A DNA stretch of 49,670 bases from Erysipelotrichaceae bacterium. Lineage in GTDB: Bacteria > Bacillota_I > Bacilli_A > Erysipelotrichales > Erysipelotrichaceae. Both the position numbers and the translations under genes were made by a program. Of this stretch, positions 24,583 to 33,057 are shown piece by piece. Below the pieces are notes generated by a model. It did no database searches, was not told the DNA's origin, and saw nothing but the letters and a program-made list of their open reading frames with translations. Within the stretch, counting starts at the first letter, position 1; each line of letters begins with the position of its first letter. Location of the stretch: assembly GCA_017432895.1 (NCBI GenBank), contig JAFRIG010000011.1:1-49670 (forward strand). The letters are read 5' to 3'.

Positions 24583-25551
24583 TCAGCTATATGATATTAT
24601 TTCCTGACTTATCGCGTCAAACAAGAGCTTGCGCTCAGCGTTTAAGGAAGCCTTGTCCCTGGCCCTTACAAAGATCTCCAGCAGTGTACCCGCTCCATAG
24701 TCTCTTATCATCTCTAGATAGGCGTCATATTGCGAGTCATTCAGGCTCTTATTGCATAAAGCATCATTGATCATGCAGATCATAATCGAAAGATAGTGAT
24801 CAACACACTTGCGGAAGTCATCGCGATCCTTGAACAGGGTATAGAACTCCTTATAGAACATTAACGGCAAATGCCTGGGATCCTTAAGATCATCAAGGGT
24901 CTTATAGACGTATTCTTTGGCACTTAGATAGTACTGATCATTGAGATCGAAGTCCGGATCGAAATTGTGGAAGATACTGGCAAGCAGATAGGCATCCGTA
25001 TGGTCAAAACCCTTTTCCTCATACTTTTCGATCAGGAAAGAGAAGTCTCTGGTCAGAAATGGCACTTCCTGGCAACGGGAAACGATGGTCGGCAGAAGGT
25101 CTTCCTTGCGATCGGTGATGAAGATGCCATAGGTATTGGCATTGCCCGGTTCTTCCATGAACTTCAGGATCATGTTCAAGACCTTGGTCGAAGCGTTGTT
25201 GATGTTGGCGAGAATGTAGATCTTCTTGCCTGAAGACTCTAAAGAAGTCCGGGAGAATTCATCCAGGATATTTTCGATGTCGTCTTTTTTGATGGAAGCG
25301 GCATAGCCATCCACATAGATGACATCGAAGTAGCTGTTGTTTCGTATCCTTCGACAGGTCTCGCACTCTTCGCAAGCGAAATCCCTTTTTCCTTCCACGA
25401 TCGATTGGGCCAGCAGATAGGCTGCTTCGATCTTTAAGGGATTGTATTCACCAGAAAATAAGTAGCTGTGCGCTACTTTCTGATTTTTCAAGGCATTTAA
25501 AAGACTCTGATAAGCGATAGGCTCCTGGTCTTTAAGCTGTTGTTTTATCAT
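24583..25551 (-). CDS. holB: DNA polymerase III delta' subunit
   Basis: A 322-residue clamp-loader subunit. The opening (AHSYLFSGEYNPLKI) replaces the Walker A lysine motif, as expected for the non-ATP-binding delta' protein. The CEECETCRRI cysteine cluster corresponds to the zinc module, and KFMEEPGNANTYGIFIT plus VSRCQEVPF match sensor and SRC motifs. It helps load the sliding clamp. It overlaps the end of tmk by 20 nt, as part of the conserved operon. Confidence 0.9.
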   Translation of the reverse strand: MIKQQLKDQEPIAYQSLLNALKNQKVAHSYLFSGEYNPLKIEAAYLLAQSIVEGKRDFACEECETCRRIRNNSYFDVIYVDGYAASIKKDDIENILDEFSRTSLESSGKKIYILANINNASTKVLNMILKFMEEPGNANTYGIFITDRKEDLLPTIVSRCQEVPFLTRDFSFLIEKYEEKGFDHTDAYLLASIFHNFDPDFDLNDQYYLSAKEYVYKTLDDLKDPRHLPLMFYKEFYTLFKDRDDFRKCVDHYLSIMICMINDALCNKSLNDSQYDAYLEMIRDYGAGTLLEIFVRARDKASLNAERKLLFDAISQEIISYS

Positions 25552-26167
25552 TGATCAGTTTCAAAATCTCAGCCAGTGAGGCTTCGATGACTTCTTCTTT
25601 GGTTTTGGAGGCATCGACGATCGTGATCCGATCGGCGAAACGGCGCAGGACTTCCTTATAGCCCTGGGAGACCCGATGATGAAAATCGATCGATTCCTGA
25701 TCCAGACGATCCTTGAAAGCCCTATCGGAAAGTCTGGCCAGGCCTATCTCCTCGTCGACATCCAGATAGATCGTCATATCCGGATAGACGTTGTCAGTCG
25801 CAAACAGGTTGATCGAAAGGACCTCATCAAAACCCAGCTGACGGCCATAGCCCTGATAAGCCAGCGAAGAATCCAGAAAACGTTCGCAGATCACGATCTT
25901 GCCTTCCTCGATTGCCGGAAAGACCTTCTCGACCAGATGCTGGCGACGGGAAGCCGCATACAATAAAGCTTCCGTCTTGGCATCCATCATCGTATTCTTC
26001 GGGTCCAGGATGATGTTGCGGATATCTTCCGAAATGGCGATCCCGCCCGGTTCTCTGGTATGAACGACGCCATAGCCCATCTCATCAAGTTTTTGACAGA
26101 CGGCCGTCGCCACCGAAGTCTTGCCCGATCCGTCGGGTCCTTCAAAAGTTATAAATAAGCCCTTCAT
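25532..26167 (-). CDS. tmk: Thymidylate kinase
   Basis: A 211-residue dTMP kinase with the P-loop GPDGSGKTS, the TREPGG motif, and the ERFLDSSLAYQGYGR segment for dTMP binding. It makes dTDP from dTMP and ATP. Its start overlaps the stop of the preceding small gene (ATGA), and its 3' end overlaps holB. Confidence 0.94.
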   Translation of the reverse strand: MKGLFITFEGPDGSGKTSVATAVCQKLDEMGYGVVHTREPGGIAISEDIRNIILDPKNTMMDAKTEALLYAASRRQHLVEKVFPAIEEGKIVICERFLDSSLAYQGYGRQLGFDEVLSINLFATDNVYPDMTIYLDVDEEIGLARLSDRAFKDRLDQESIDFHHRVSQGYKEVLRRFADRITIVDASKTKEEVIEASLAEILKLINDKTTA

Positions 26168-26463
26168 CAGTTGAGTTTCTCCGGTTTAGGCATAAAAGTA
26201 CGCTCGACTGCATCCATGATCTGTCGCTTGATCATCTCGTACTCGTCGTAAGTCAGATCAATCTCTTCGGGACCGGCGATCCTCACCGATGCATGGGCAG
26301 GCCCATTGAGCATCGTCATGATATCTTCAAGCTGTTCATAGAGCTCGATATTCATCATGGCGTAGCGTCTTTCACCGTTTTCTTCGATAAACAAAACATC
26401 GCTTTGATCCAGCGCTCTAAGTTCTTCTTGAATCTCTTTTACTCTTTCGATATCGATATTCAT
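26167..26463 (-). CDS. Conserved-looking small acidic protein, unknown function
   Basis: A 98-residue soluble protein from the ATG at 26463. The central part (LFIEENGERRYAMMNIELYEQLEDI) has the strand-turn-strand-helix pattern of Phd/YefM antitoxin-like folds, with basic and acidic flanks, but the match is weak and no toxin gene adjoins it. It overlaps tmk (ATGA) and is probably co-translated with it. The track-like extension to 26610 reads into the upstream gene and is not used. Function unknown. Confidence 0.65.
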   Translation of the reverse strand: MNIDIERVKEIQEELRALDQSDVLFIEENGERRYAMMNIELYEQLEDIMTMLNGPAHASVRIAGPEEIDLTYDEYEMIKRQIMDAVERTFMPKPEKLN

Positions 26464-26482
26464 ATTATCCCTATTATAGCAC

Positions 26483-27283
26483 TTATATCGTGCCGTCACT
26501 TTTTTCTCGCACCAGATTGAAAAAGCTGAAAAAATCCGGAACGCCGTTGATATATTCGTAGCAGTCTTCCACGATCTTGTAGAATTCCGCCTGTTTCGGA
26601 TCGCTTTCATCCAGATCCCACAGATGATCCAGATAGGAAGCCGCTTCCTCCTTCTCCAGCAGCTCCCTGGCGACCTGGCTGGCCTTTAGCCTTTCTTCAT
26701 GTTTAAGCAAAGTCACGACCAAAAGGATGTAGCCGTAGACCGACAGATCGTTATTGACGTAGAGACGATAGAACTCGTCGGCATCTTCGATCGACGCATA
26801 AGAGAAAGCCAGACGGTCCAGATTGCGCAAAGAACAGGCGTTGGAGAGCCTGATTAACGTCTTCTGGATCTTGATGGCTGTCGTGAAATTATGGATGTCC
26901 AATAAAAACTCCACATAGAAGTCCAAGATCCTGAGGTAGCAGTACTTCTGATAGGCATCCAGATCGGGATAGCTGTTGAGCTCGTCGTAATAGGACTGGA
27001 AGCGGTAGTTGACATAGACATCTTCCGAACTCATGTAGTAGACGAAAAAAGCCTCCAGACACAAAGGATCTTCCGCAAAAGCCTTCTCGACTCTTTCGCG
27101 CAGTTCCCTTCTCGATTCAAACATTATCTTTATCGCCTTGCGGGAATGATCCTTGGCATTGCCGGGGATCTTGTATTCCTTGAAATTCTTGCGGGTGAAG
27201 AAGTCCAGGAAATAGTTTTCGATCTGCCCGCTGTCGCCATGGGGACCTGCGATCAGTTTTTCAAAATCAAGCATCGATCTCAT
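26483..27283 (-). CDS. Helical repeat-like cytoplasmic protein, unknown function
   Basis: A 266-residue protein rich in Tyr, Leu and acidic residues, predicted to be nearly all helix with TPR-like spacing in the centre. It has no signal peptide or membrane segment. GGAGG lies only 3 nt before the ATG at 27283; an in-frame ATG at 27274 has 12-nt spacing, and either may be used. It overlaps the Nudix gene upstream by 17 nt and is followed at a 19-nt gap by the small gene before tmk. I do not recognise it. Confidence 0.7.
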   Translation of the reverse strand: MRSMLDFEKLIAGPHGDSGQIENYFLDFFTRKNFKEYKIPGNAKDHSRKAIKIMFESRRELRERVEKAFAEDPLCLEAFFVYYMSSEDVYVNYRFQSYYDELNSYPDLDAYQKYCYLRILDFYVEFLLDIHNFTTAIKIQKTLIRLSNACSLRNLDRLAFSYASIEDADEFYRLYVNNDLSVYGYILLVVTLLKHEERLKASQVARELLEKEEAASYLDHLWDLDESDPKQAEFYKIVEDCYEYINGVPDFFSFFNLVREKSDGTI

Positions 27284-27794
27284 TTGCCTCCAGATAATAC
27301 ATCAAAGCGATCGTCTTGGCATCATCGATCTTGCCTTCAAGGATCATTTGTTTAAGCTCCGAGTAAGTATAGCGTTTAAGTTCGATCCTTTCATCAGGAT
27401 CGAAGTGCTGGCCTACAAAAGCACCGGCCTTCGCATAATAAAGATGGATGCGTTCCGAACAGTAACCGCAGGTCGGAATGATGCAACCCAGCTTGCGGAT
27501 ATCCTTTGCCTCATAGCCGGTCTCTTCGACCACTTCCCTTAAGATCGCCTCATCGGGATCTTCGCCCTTTTCGATCTTGCCGGCCGGAAATTCCAGCATT
27601 TCCTTGCCCGGCACATAGCGATACTGGCTGACCAGGAAGTAGGCATCGTCCTTTTTCAAGGCGATACAGACGCCGCCGTTATGAAGGACCGCCTCTCTCA
27701 TCGAAGTACTGCCGTCATCAAGTTCCACTTCGTCTTTTACGACATGGATGACCTTGCCGTTATAGATCTCTTCTCTTTTAAGCTGTTTTTCCAT
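27267..27794 (-). CDS. nudF: Nudix hydrolase, ADP-ribose pyrophosphatase type
   Basis: A 175-residue Nudix enzyme from the ATG at 27794, which has GGGAG 7 nt upstream. The full Nudix box runs from GKIEKGEDPDEA through REVVEETGYE (about residues 73-95). An upstream FPAG and the KVIHVVKDEVEL opening are typical of ADP-ribose pyrophosphatases. It probably hydrolyses ADP-ribose to AMP and ribose-5-phosphate. Its start overlaps the PIN-domain gene by 17 nt. Confidence 0.9.
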   Translation of the reverse strand: MEKQLKREEIYNGKVIHVVKDEVELDDGSTSMREAVLHNGGVCIALKKDDAYFLVSQYRYVPGKEMLEFPAGKIEKGEDPDEAILREVVEETGYEAKDIRKLGCIIPTCGYCSERIHLYYAKAGAFVGQHFDPDERIELKRYTYSELKQMILEGKIDDAKTIALMYYLEANEIDA

Positions 27795-28182
27795 CTTCAA
27801 GCTCCCTTCTTAAACTCGCGGGGTCGTACACCTTTATTGTACTCTTATTGAAGCCGTTTTTGTCTTTCGTAACGATGCAATCAAGGCGGCGTCTTTTGGC
27901 GACGGACAGGTTTATAGCCTGTTCAAAATCGGCTTTATTCAAAGCCATCCTGACCTCATGTGGGGTGACATCGATCAGCTTCAGCAGACAATCCAGAATG
28001 TTTATCACCTGCTTCATCGACTCCCGATCGAGCTCCTCGACCATCAAAAGCAGGCTATAGGTACAGGCATAGCCTTCAATGATCCCATCCTGACAAAAGT
28101 TGAGCAGAACTTCAAAATCCCTTGATTGACTTTCGGAATAGATCGCCTGCTCCAGGACATCCCTGGCAAAAAGGACCTTCAT
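27778..28182 (-). CDS. PIN-domain protein (degenerate toxin-like)
   Basis: A 134-residue protein with the size and strand-helix order of VapC-type PIN ribonucleases. Recognisable parts are the opening KVLFARDVLEQA, the middle DFEQAINLSVAKRRRLD and the final IVTKD-GF segment. The first catalytic motif, normally D-T/S-N-V-L, reads ARDVL, and the DFEDA motif reads DFEQA, so two expected acidic residues are missing or shifted. The start overlaps a Phd/YefM-like antitoxin gene (ATGA), the usual toxin-antitoxin order. It may be an inactive or altered toxin. Confidence 0.7.
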   Translation of the reverse strand: MKVLFARDVLEQAIYSESQSRDFEVLLNFCQDGIIEGYACTYSLLLMVEELDRESMKQVINILDCLLKLIDVTPHEVRMALNKADFEQAINLSVAKRRRLDCIVTKDKNGFNKSTIKVYDPASLRRELEDGKTA

Positions 28183-28361
28183 GGCCTTTCCCTTTTGAGA
28201 TCCTTCAATTCGTCACTCAGATAGGACCGGCTGTTTTTTACCGCGACGAGTTTGGCCCTTATCTTGCCGTGTCTTTCCACATACACCTCGCCATTGGATA
28301 AGACCAGATTGAGATACTTTCCGAAATTGTTTTTCATGGCTGTTGCCGTTGCAATGATCAT
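28179..28361 (-). CDS. Phd/YefM-family antitoxin
   Basis: A 60-residue Phd/YefM-type antitoxin: TATAMKNNFGKYLNLVLSNG, EVYVERHGKIRAKLVAV, then a short tail ending LKRERP. The N-terminal fold would bind DNA and the tail would bind the toxin. I use the ATG at 28361, since GGAGG (about 11 nt upstream) lies inside the first codons of the longer GTG-started frame from 28379. Its stop overlaps the PIN gene, marking a two-gene module. Confidence 0.78.
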   Translation of the reverse strand: MIIATATAMKNNFGKYLNLVLSNGEVYVERHGKIRAKLVAVKNSRSYLSDELKDLKRERP

Positions 28362-28420
28362 ACTTGTTTTTTCCTCCACTACATTATTGGCAAAAAATCT
28401 TCGTTTTCCTCACCTGAAAA

Positions 28421-28446
28421 CAAAAAAGCGATCTATTTTAGACCGC
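28421..28446 (-). terminator. Terminator of divIC
   Basis: On the minus strand AGCGGTCTA pairs with TAGATCGCT (one G-U) and is followed by a T6 run. It sits about 30 bp past the divIC stop. Confidence 0.8.
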
Positions 28447-28474
28447 TCATGACATCAAAACCTCAATTATTCAA

Positions 28475-28777
28475 CTAATCGCCCGGCAGATAGAAGACCT
28501 TTTCATCGCCCTTGGAGAACATATATTCACCTCTGGCATAGGTCTGGACATAGTCGGGATCTTCCAGCTTTTCCTTGGTCGAGATCAAAGAAGCATTCTC
28601 ATCCCGCAGAGCTTCCAGCTCGGCCTCGACGACCTTGGCCTGCTGCTGCAGAGTGAACATCTTGTAGATCTTTTCTAAGACACCGGTCAGGATCGTGATC
28701 GCCGCGACGATCAGCACGATGGAGATCAGCTTGGAAATGATGCTGTTTTTCTTCTTTTTCTTGCCTTTTTTAGCCAT
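28475..28777 (-). CDS. divIC: Septum formation initiator DivIC/FtsB-like
   Basis: A 100-residue single-span division protein. Lys-rich cytoplasmic residues 1-15 are followed by a membrane helix (about 17-38), then a leucine-zipper-like coiled coil (QQQAKVVEAELEALRDENASL) and the C-terminal YVQTYARGEY segment typical of the family. It binds FtsL and DivIB at the septum. The ATG at 28777 has no Shine-Dalgarno; a perfect TATAAT ends 6 nt before it. Confidence 0.88.
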   Translation of the reverse strand: MAKKGKKKKKNSIISKLISIVLIVAAITILTGVLEKIYKMFTLQQQAKVVEAELEALRDENASLISTKEKLEDPDYVQTYARGEYMFSKGDEKVFYLPGD

Positions 28778-28783
28778 ACAACT

Positions 28784-28815
28784 ATTATACAACAGAAATA
28801 TGGTCAATATGTCAA
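28784..28815 (-). promoter_or_regulatory. Promoter of divIC, predicted to give a leaderless transcript
   Basis: TATAAT (28784-28789) ends exactly 6 nt before the divIC ATG. A perfect TTGACA (28810-28815) lies upstream, but the 20-bp spacer is long. Transcription would start at the A of the ATG. Confidence 0.5.
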
Positions 28816-28816
28816 G

Positions 28817-28847
28817 ACAAAAAGATCACCCCGCAGGATGATCTTTA
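28817..28847 (-). terminator. Terminator of the ABC exporter operon
   Basis: AAAGATCA...CC pairs with GG...TGATCTTT (28821-28846), followed on the minus strand by a T run. Confidence 0.8.
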
Positions 28848-28853
28848 ATATTA

Positions 28854-30779
28854 TTACTCCAGCTCGAAAGCACCGGTATACAGCTGATAGTAGGTACCTT
28901 TGAGATCCAGCAGCTGATCGTGGGTCCCTCTTTCGATGATGTGACCGTGATCCAGGACCATGATCGCATCGGAGTTTCTGACCGTCGACAATCTATGTGC
29001 GATGACAAAGACGGTCCTTCCTTCCATCAGGTTGTCCATACCCTTTTGCACCAGAGCTTCGGTACGGGTATCGATCGAAGATGTAGCCTCATCCAGGATC
29101 ATGACCGGCGGATTGGCCACCGCTGCACGAGCGATGCTAAGCAGCTGTCTTTGACCCTGCGATAATTGTGAACCGTTGCCCGTCAGCATCGTCTGATAGC
29201 CCTCCGGCAGTCTGGTGATGAAGTCATCGGCATTGGCCAGCTTGGCTGCCGCAATGCACTCTTCATCCGTGGCGTCCAGTTTGCCATAGCGGATATTGTC
29301 CATGACCGTACCCGTAAACAGATTGACATCCTGCAAGACCATGCCCAAGGATCTTCTAAGATCCGGTTTCTTGATCTTGTTGATGTTGATACCGTCGTAG
29401 CGGATCTTGCCATCGGGGATATCGTAGAATCTGTTTATCAGATTGGTGATTGTCGTCTTGCCGGCACCGGTCGCCCCGACAAAGGCGATCTTCTGACCCG
29501 GATGGGCATAGAGCGAAACATCATAGAGGACCTGCTTGCCTTCTTCGTAGGCGAAGTCGACATCGACCATCTGGATGTCACCCTTTAATTCGACATAGGT
29601 CGTCGAGTGGTCACTTTGGGCATGATAGTGCTTCCAGGCCCACTTGCCGGTATATTCATCGGTCTCGGTGATATTGCCATCTTCATCGATATTGGCTCTT
29701 ACCAGCACGACATAGCCTTCATCCTCTTCCGGTTTCTCATCGATCAAAGCGAAGACACGATCGCTGCCGGCCAAAGCCATGGCTACGGTCGATACCTGCA
29801 TGGAGACCTGGGAGATCGTATGGGACAATTGCCTTGACAGCGCCAGGAAGGAGACGATGACGCCGATCGAAATGGCTTCAAAGCCCGTGATAGAGATATT
29901 GGGTACATTCATGACGACCAGCAAGCCACCCGCCACGGCCAGTAAGACATACATGATATTGCCCACATTGGCCAGAATCGGCATCAGGGCATTGGCTGTC
30001 GCATTGGCCTGATTGGAGTCGTTGAAGAGTCTTTCATTGACTTCATCAAACTGCTGTTTGGCTTCTTCTTCGTGGGTGAAGACCTTGACGACCTTCATGC
30101 CCTCCATCATCTCTTCAATGAAACCTTCCTCTTCCGCCAGGGATTTCTGCTGGGCCGTCATGTACTTGGCACTGCGGCCGCCGAACTTGCCGGTGATCTT
30201 GAACATGATGAAGATCACGGCTACGACCACCAGGGAAAGCCAGATACTGTAGCGCAGCATCGAGAAGAAGATCGTCGCGATCGACATGATCGACTGGATC
30301 AAAGAAGGAATGGATTGTCCCACCAGCATTCTGATCGTATCAACGTCGTTGGTATAGGTCGACATGATCTCGCCGTGGGTATGGGAATCGAAATAGCGGA
30401 TCGGTAAAGTCTCCATGTTGTCGAACATATCGTCACGCAAAGACTTGATGGTTCCCTGACCGACTGTCGCCATGATGCGCGGATAGATGGTCGAAGCCAG
30501 GATACCTAAGATATCGAAGATCGACATGATCGTGATGATCCTCATCAGGCCTTCAATGACACTGTTTAAGCCATTGGAAATACCCGGAAGGATGACGCTG
30601 TCGATCAGATCAGCCATGAAGGCATTGACGATGACGTTGGAAACGGCGGAAACAATGATGCAGATAAAGACGATGATCAGGCGATATGAATACTTCCTAT
30701 AAACATATTTGACAAGTCTCATCAGCGCCTTGGGATTGATCTTCTTGTCGGTAACGACTCCTCTTGGTCTTGGTGGCAT
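28854..30779 (-). CDS. Heterodimeric ABC exporter subunit with complete ATPase motifs
   Basis: A 641-residue half-transporter with six membrane helices in the first ~340 residues and a nucleotide-binding domain after a ~60-residue linker insertion. Its motifs are Walker A GATGAGKTT, signature LSQGQRQ and Walker B MILDEATSSID with the catalytic Glu. It pairs with the adjacent subunit as in LmrCD/BmrCD multidrug exporters. The start at 30779 is chosen because AAAGGAGG stands upstream and it falls 1 nt after the partner's stop; the frame from 30836 runs into that gene. Confidence 0.92.
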   Translation of the reverse strand: MPPRPRGVVTDKKINPKALMRLVKYVYRKYSYRLIIVFICIIVSAVSNVIVNAFMADLIDSVILPGISNGLNSVIEGLMRIITIMSIFDILGILASTIYPRIMATVGQGTIKSLRDDMFDNMETLPIRYFDSHTHGEIMSTYTNDVDTIRMLVGQSIPSLIQSIMSIATIFFSMLRYSIWLSLVVVAVIFIMFKITGKFGGRSAKYMTAQQKSLAEEEGFIEEMMEGMKVVKVFTHEEEAKQQFDEVNERLFNDSNQANATANALMPILANVGNIMYVLLAVAGGLLVVMNVPNISITGFEAISIGVIVSFLALSRQLSHTISQVSMQVSTVAMALAGSDRVFALIDEKPEEDEGYVVLVRANIDEDGNITETDEYTGKWAWKHYHAQSDHSTTYVELKGDIQMVDVDFAYEEGKQVLYDVSLYAHPGQKIAFVGATGAGKTTITNLINRFYDIPDGKIRYDGININKIKKPDLRRSLGMVLQDVNLFTGTVMDNIRYGKLDATDEECIAAAKLANADDFITRLPEGYQTMLTGNGSQLSQGQRQLLSIARAAVANPPVMILDEATSSIDTRTEALVQKGMDNLMEGRTVFVIAHRLSTVRNSDAIMVLDHGHIIERGTHDQLLDLKGTYYQLYTGAFELE

Positions 30780-30780
30780 C

Positions 30781-32517
30781 CTAGTCTTCCTCCTTTCCTT
30801 TGGTTTGCGAATCATAGATCTCTTTATAGATTCCATTTAGCTTCATCAGCTGTTCATGATCGCCATGTTCGACGATCTTGCCGGAATCCATGACGATGAT
30901 CTGATCGGATTCTTCGATCGAAGCGACACGCTGAGCGATGATGATCTTGGTGGTCTCCGGGATGAATTGTTTGAAACCCTTTCTGATCAAAGCATCGGTC
31001 TTGGTGTCGACTGCACTGGTCGAGTCATCGAGTATCAGAACTTTTGGCTTTTTGAGCAAAGCCCTGGCGATACACAGCCTCTGCTTCTGACCGCCTGAGA
31101 CGTTGGTACCGCCCTGCGTGAGCATCGTATCGTATTTGTCCGGGAACTGTTCGATGAACTCGGAAGCCTGAGCCAGCTTGCAGGCCTCGATGATCTCTTC
31201 GTCAGTTGCTTCCTTGTTGCCCCAGCGCAGATTCTCCTTGATCGTTCCCGAGAACAGGACGTTTTTCTGCAAGACGACGGCTACGGCATCCCTGAGGACC
31301 TTGAGGTCGTAATTGCGGACATCCTCACCGCCCACATAGACCGCACCTTCCGAAACATCGTAAAGACGCGAGATCATATTGATAAGGGTCGTCTTGGCCG
31401 AACCGGTAGCACCCAGGATACCGATCGTCTGACCTGATTTGATGTCAAGATTGATATCCGCCAACGCCCGCCGCTTGGAATGGGGATCGTAGCGGAAAGT
31501 AACATGGTCAAACACGATACTGCCGTCTTTGACTTCTTTCAAGCCATTTTCAGGTGAAACAAGCTTGGGCTCATGGGTGAGCACTTCGCAGATCCTGGTC
31601 GCCGCTTCCGCCGAGAAGGCCAGCTGGATGAAGACCATCGAAAACATCATCATCGCCGTCAGGATCTGAACGCCATAGCTGATCAGTGAAGATAACTGAC
31701 CGGTCGTGAGCCTGGTAGCTGCCGAATTGATGATCATCAAAGCACCCAAATAACAGATCAGTTCCTTGGCCAGTTTAATACAAAACAGCTGTATCGGGTT
31801 GTTCAAAGCCAGGATCTTTTCAGCCTGGGTGAAATCACTTCTGACTTCTTCGGAAGCCTTATTGAACTTTTCGATCTCGTAGTTCTCCCTGACGAAAGAC
31901 TTGACGACTCTGATGCCGGCCACATTCTCCTGTACTGAATTGTTCAAGGCATCGTATTTCTTGAAGATGCGTCTGAAGATCGGATGCGAGATCCTGAAGA
32001 TCAGATACAAGCCGACACCCAAAAACGGTATGATGCCAAAGAAGATCGCCGCCATCTCTCCGTTGATGCGCAAGGCCATGATGACCGAAAAGATCAGCAT
32101 CAATGGCGTTCTGACCGCCATTCTTATCAGCATCTGGAAGGCCATCTGGATCTGGGAGACATCGTTGGTCATCCTGGTCACCAGGGATGAGGAAGAAAAG
32201 TAATCGATATCTTCAAAAGAGAAGTCCTGGACCTTGTAGAAAAGATCTCTTCTCAGGTTCTTGGCAAAGCCGGTCGAAGCCTTGGCACCATAGCGGGCTG
32301 AATTTGCCCCGCAGATGAGCGAAAGCATCGCCAGCACCAGCAATATGGAACCGTATTTGATGACCGGAGCCAAAGATTCCCCCGTCATCTCATCGATCAG
32401 CATCGCCATCACGGTCGGAATGATACATTCCAGGGCGACTTCGCCCACCATGAACAGCGGTGTCAGGATCGTTTCCTTTTTATATTCACCTATTTTATCA
32501 GCCAATATTGAAAACAT
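30781..32517 (-). CDS. Heterodimeric ABC exporter subunit with degenerate catalytic site
   Basis: A 578-residue half-transporter with an N-terminal six-helix domain and an ATPase domain. Walker A reads GATGSAKTT, the signature is SGGQKQR and Walker B ends LILDDSTSAVD. The Asp in place of the catalytic Glu marks the non-hydrolysing half typical of heterodimeric exporters. The ATG at 32517 has AAGG 9 nt upstream, and the GTG at 32523 is less likely. It is transcribed behind the MarR regulator. Confidence 0.92.
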   Translation of the reverse strand: MFSILADKIGEYKKETILTPLFMVGEVALECIIPTVMAMLIDEMTGESLAPVIKYGSILLVLAMLSLICGANSARYGAKASTGFAKNLRRDLFYKVQDFSFEDIDYFSSSSLVTRMTNDVSQIQMAFQMLIRMAVRTPLMLIFSVIMALRINGEMAAIFFGIIPFLGVGLYLIFRISHPIFRRIFKKYDALNNSVQENVAGIRVVKSFVRENYEIEKFNKASEEVRSDFTQAEKILALNNPIQLFCIKLAKELICYLGALMIINSAATRLTTGQLSSLISYGVQILTAMMMFSMVFIQLAFSAEAATRICEVLTHEPKLVSPENGLKEVKDGSIVFDHVTFRYDPHSKRRALADINLDIKSGQTIGILGATGSAKTTLINMISRLYDVSEGAVYVGGEDVRNYDLKVLRDAVAVVLQKNVLFSGTIKENLRWGNKEATDEEIIEACKLAQASEFIEQFPDKYDTMLTQGGTNVSGGQKQRLCIARALLKKPKVLILDDSTSAVDTKTDALIRKGFKQFIPETTKIIIAQRVASIEESDQIIVMDSGKIVEHGDHEQLMKLNGIYKEIYDSQTKGKEED

Positions 32518-32531
32518 ATACACCCGCCTTT

Positions 32532-32957
32532 CTATTCACTGACATTGGTACAGAGTATCTCCAGCAGCTCATAAAGCTGTCCGATCTGCTGCTCATCAAG
32601 ACCCTTCAGCATCTTCTTCCGGTTTCTCTTTCTTGAAGAATCCATCTCCTTGGTGAAGGCCACTGCCTTTTCGGTCAGCGATACGATCTTCTGGCGCTTG
32701 TCGATCTCATCCGTATAAGTCTTTACGTAATCGTTGGCCTCCAGACGCTGCACCAGGCCGACGATCGTCGGATGAGAGACGTTGAGGATGTCCTGCAGCT
32801 CCTTCTGAGTCATGGATTCACCATGTTTATTCAGCTGATACAGGATCTGGGACTGTGAGAAGGTCAGATCGTTAGCCTTTAGTTGTGCGTCAATATTGGT
32901 CTTGACGCGATTGTCGATCTTATGGATCATAAAACCGATACTGTAATCCTTTTTCAT
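32532..32957 (-). CDS. MarR-family transcriptional regulator
   Basis: A 141-residue winged-helix repressor. The DNA-binding part runs from the LTFSQSQILYQL region through NVSHPTIVGLVQRLEANDYV to the wing with DKRQKIVSLT. Long terminal helices form the dimer interface. Being first in the operon, it most likely represses its own promoter and the downstream exporter until a drug or other ligand is bound. AAGGAGC lies before the ATG, and the promoter overlaps two dyad boxes just upstream. Confidence 0.92.
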   Translation of the reverse strand: MKKDYSIGFMIHKIDNRVKTNIDAQLKANDLTFSQSQILYQLNKHGESMTQKELQDILNVSHPTIVGLVQRLEANDYVKTYTDEIDKRQKIVSLTEKAVAFTKEMDSSRKRNRKKMLKGLDEQQIGQLYELLEILCTNVSE

Positions 32958-32972
32958 ATGTGAAGCTCCTTC

Positions 32973-33000
32973 TGTAGCATACTACACGTAGCACGCTACA
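32973..33000. promoter_or_regulatory. MarR operator: two tandem GTAGC-N2-GCTAC-type boxes
   Basis: On the minus strand GTAGCGTGCTAC and GTAGTATGCTAC stand side by side, each a dyad, and together they form a 28-bp imperfect palindrome. The site touches the -10 box and covers the transcription start, so bound MarR should block transcription. Confidence 0.75.
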
Positions 33001-33028
33001 TTTTAACGCAGTATTCCCCCTTTGTCAA
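33000..33028 (-). promoter_or_regulatory. Promoter of the marR-ABC operon
   Basis: A perfect TTGACA (33023-33028), a 17-bp spacer and TAAAAT (33000-33005) precede marR by about 42 nt. Confidence 0.85.
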
Positions 33029-33033
33029 TCCAA

Positions 33034-33057
33034 CAGAAAACAGGCCTAAGCCTGTTT
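33034..33057 (-). terminator. Terminator of the pth-mfd-rqcP unit
   Basis: AAACAGGC (33038-33045) pairs with GCCTGTTT (33050-33057). The stem includes the rqcP stop codon and is followed on the minus strand by a short T-rich stretch. Confidence 0.65.
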
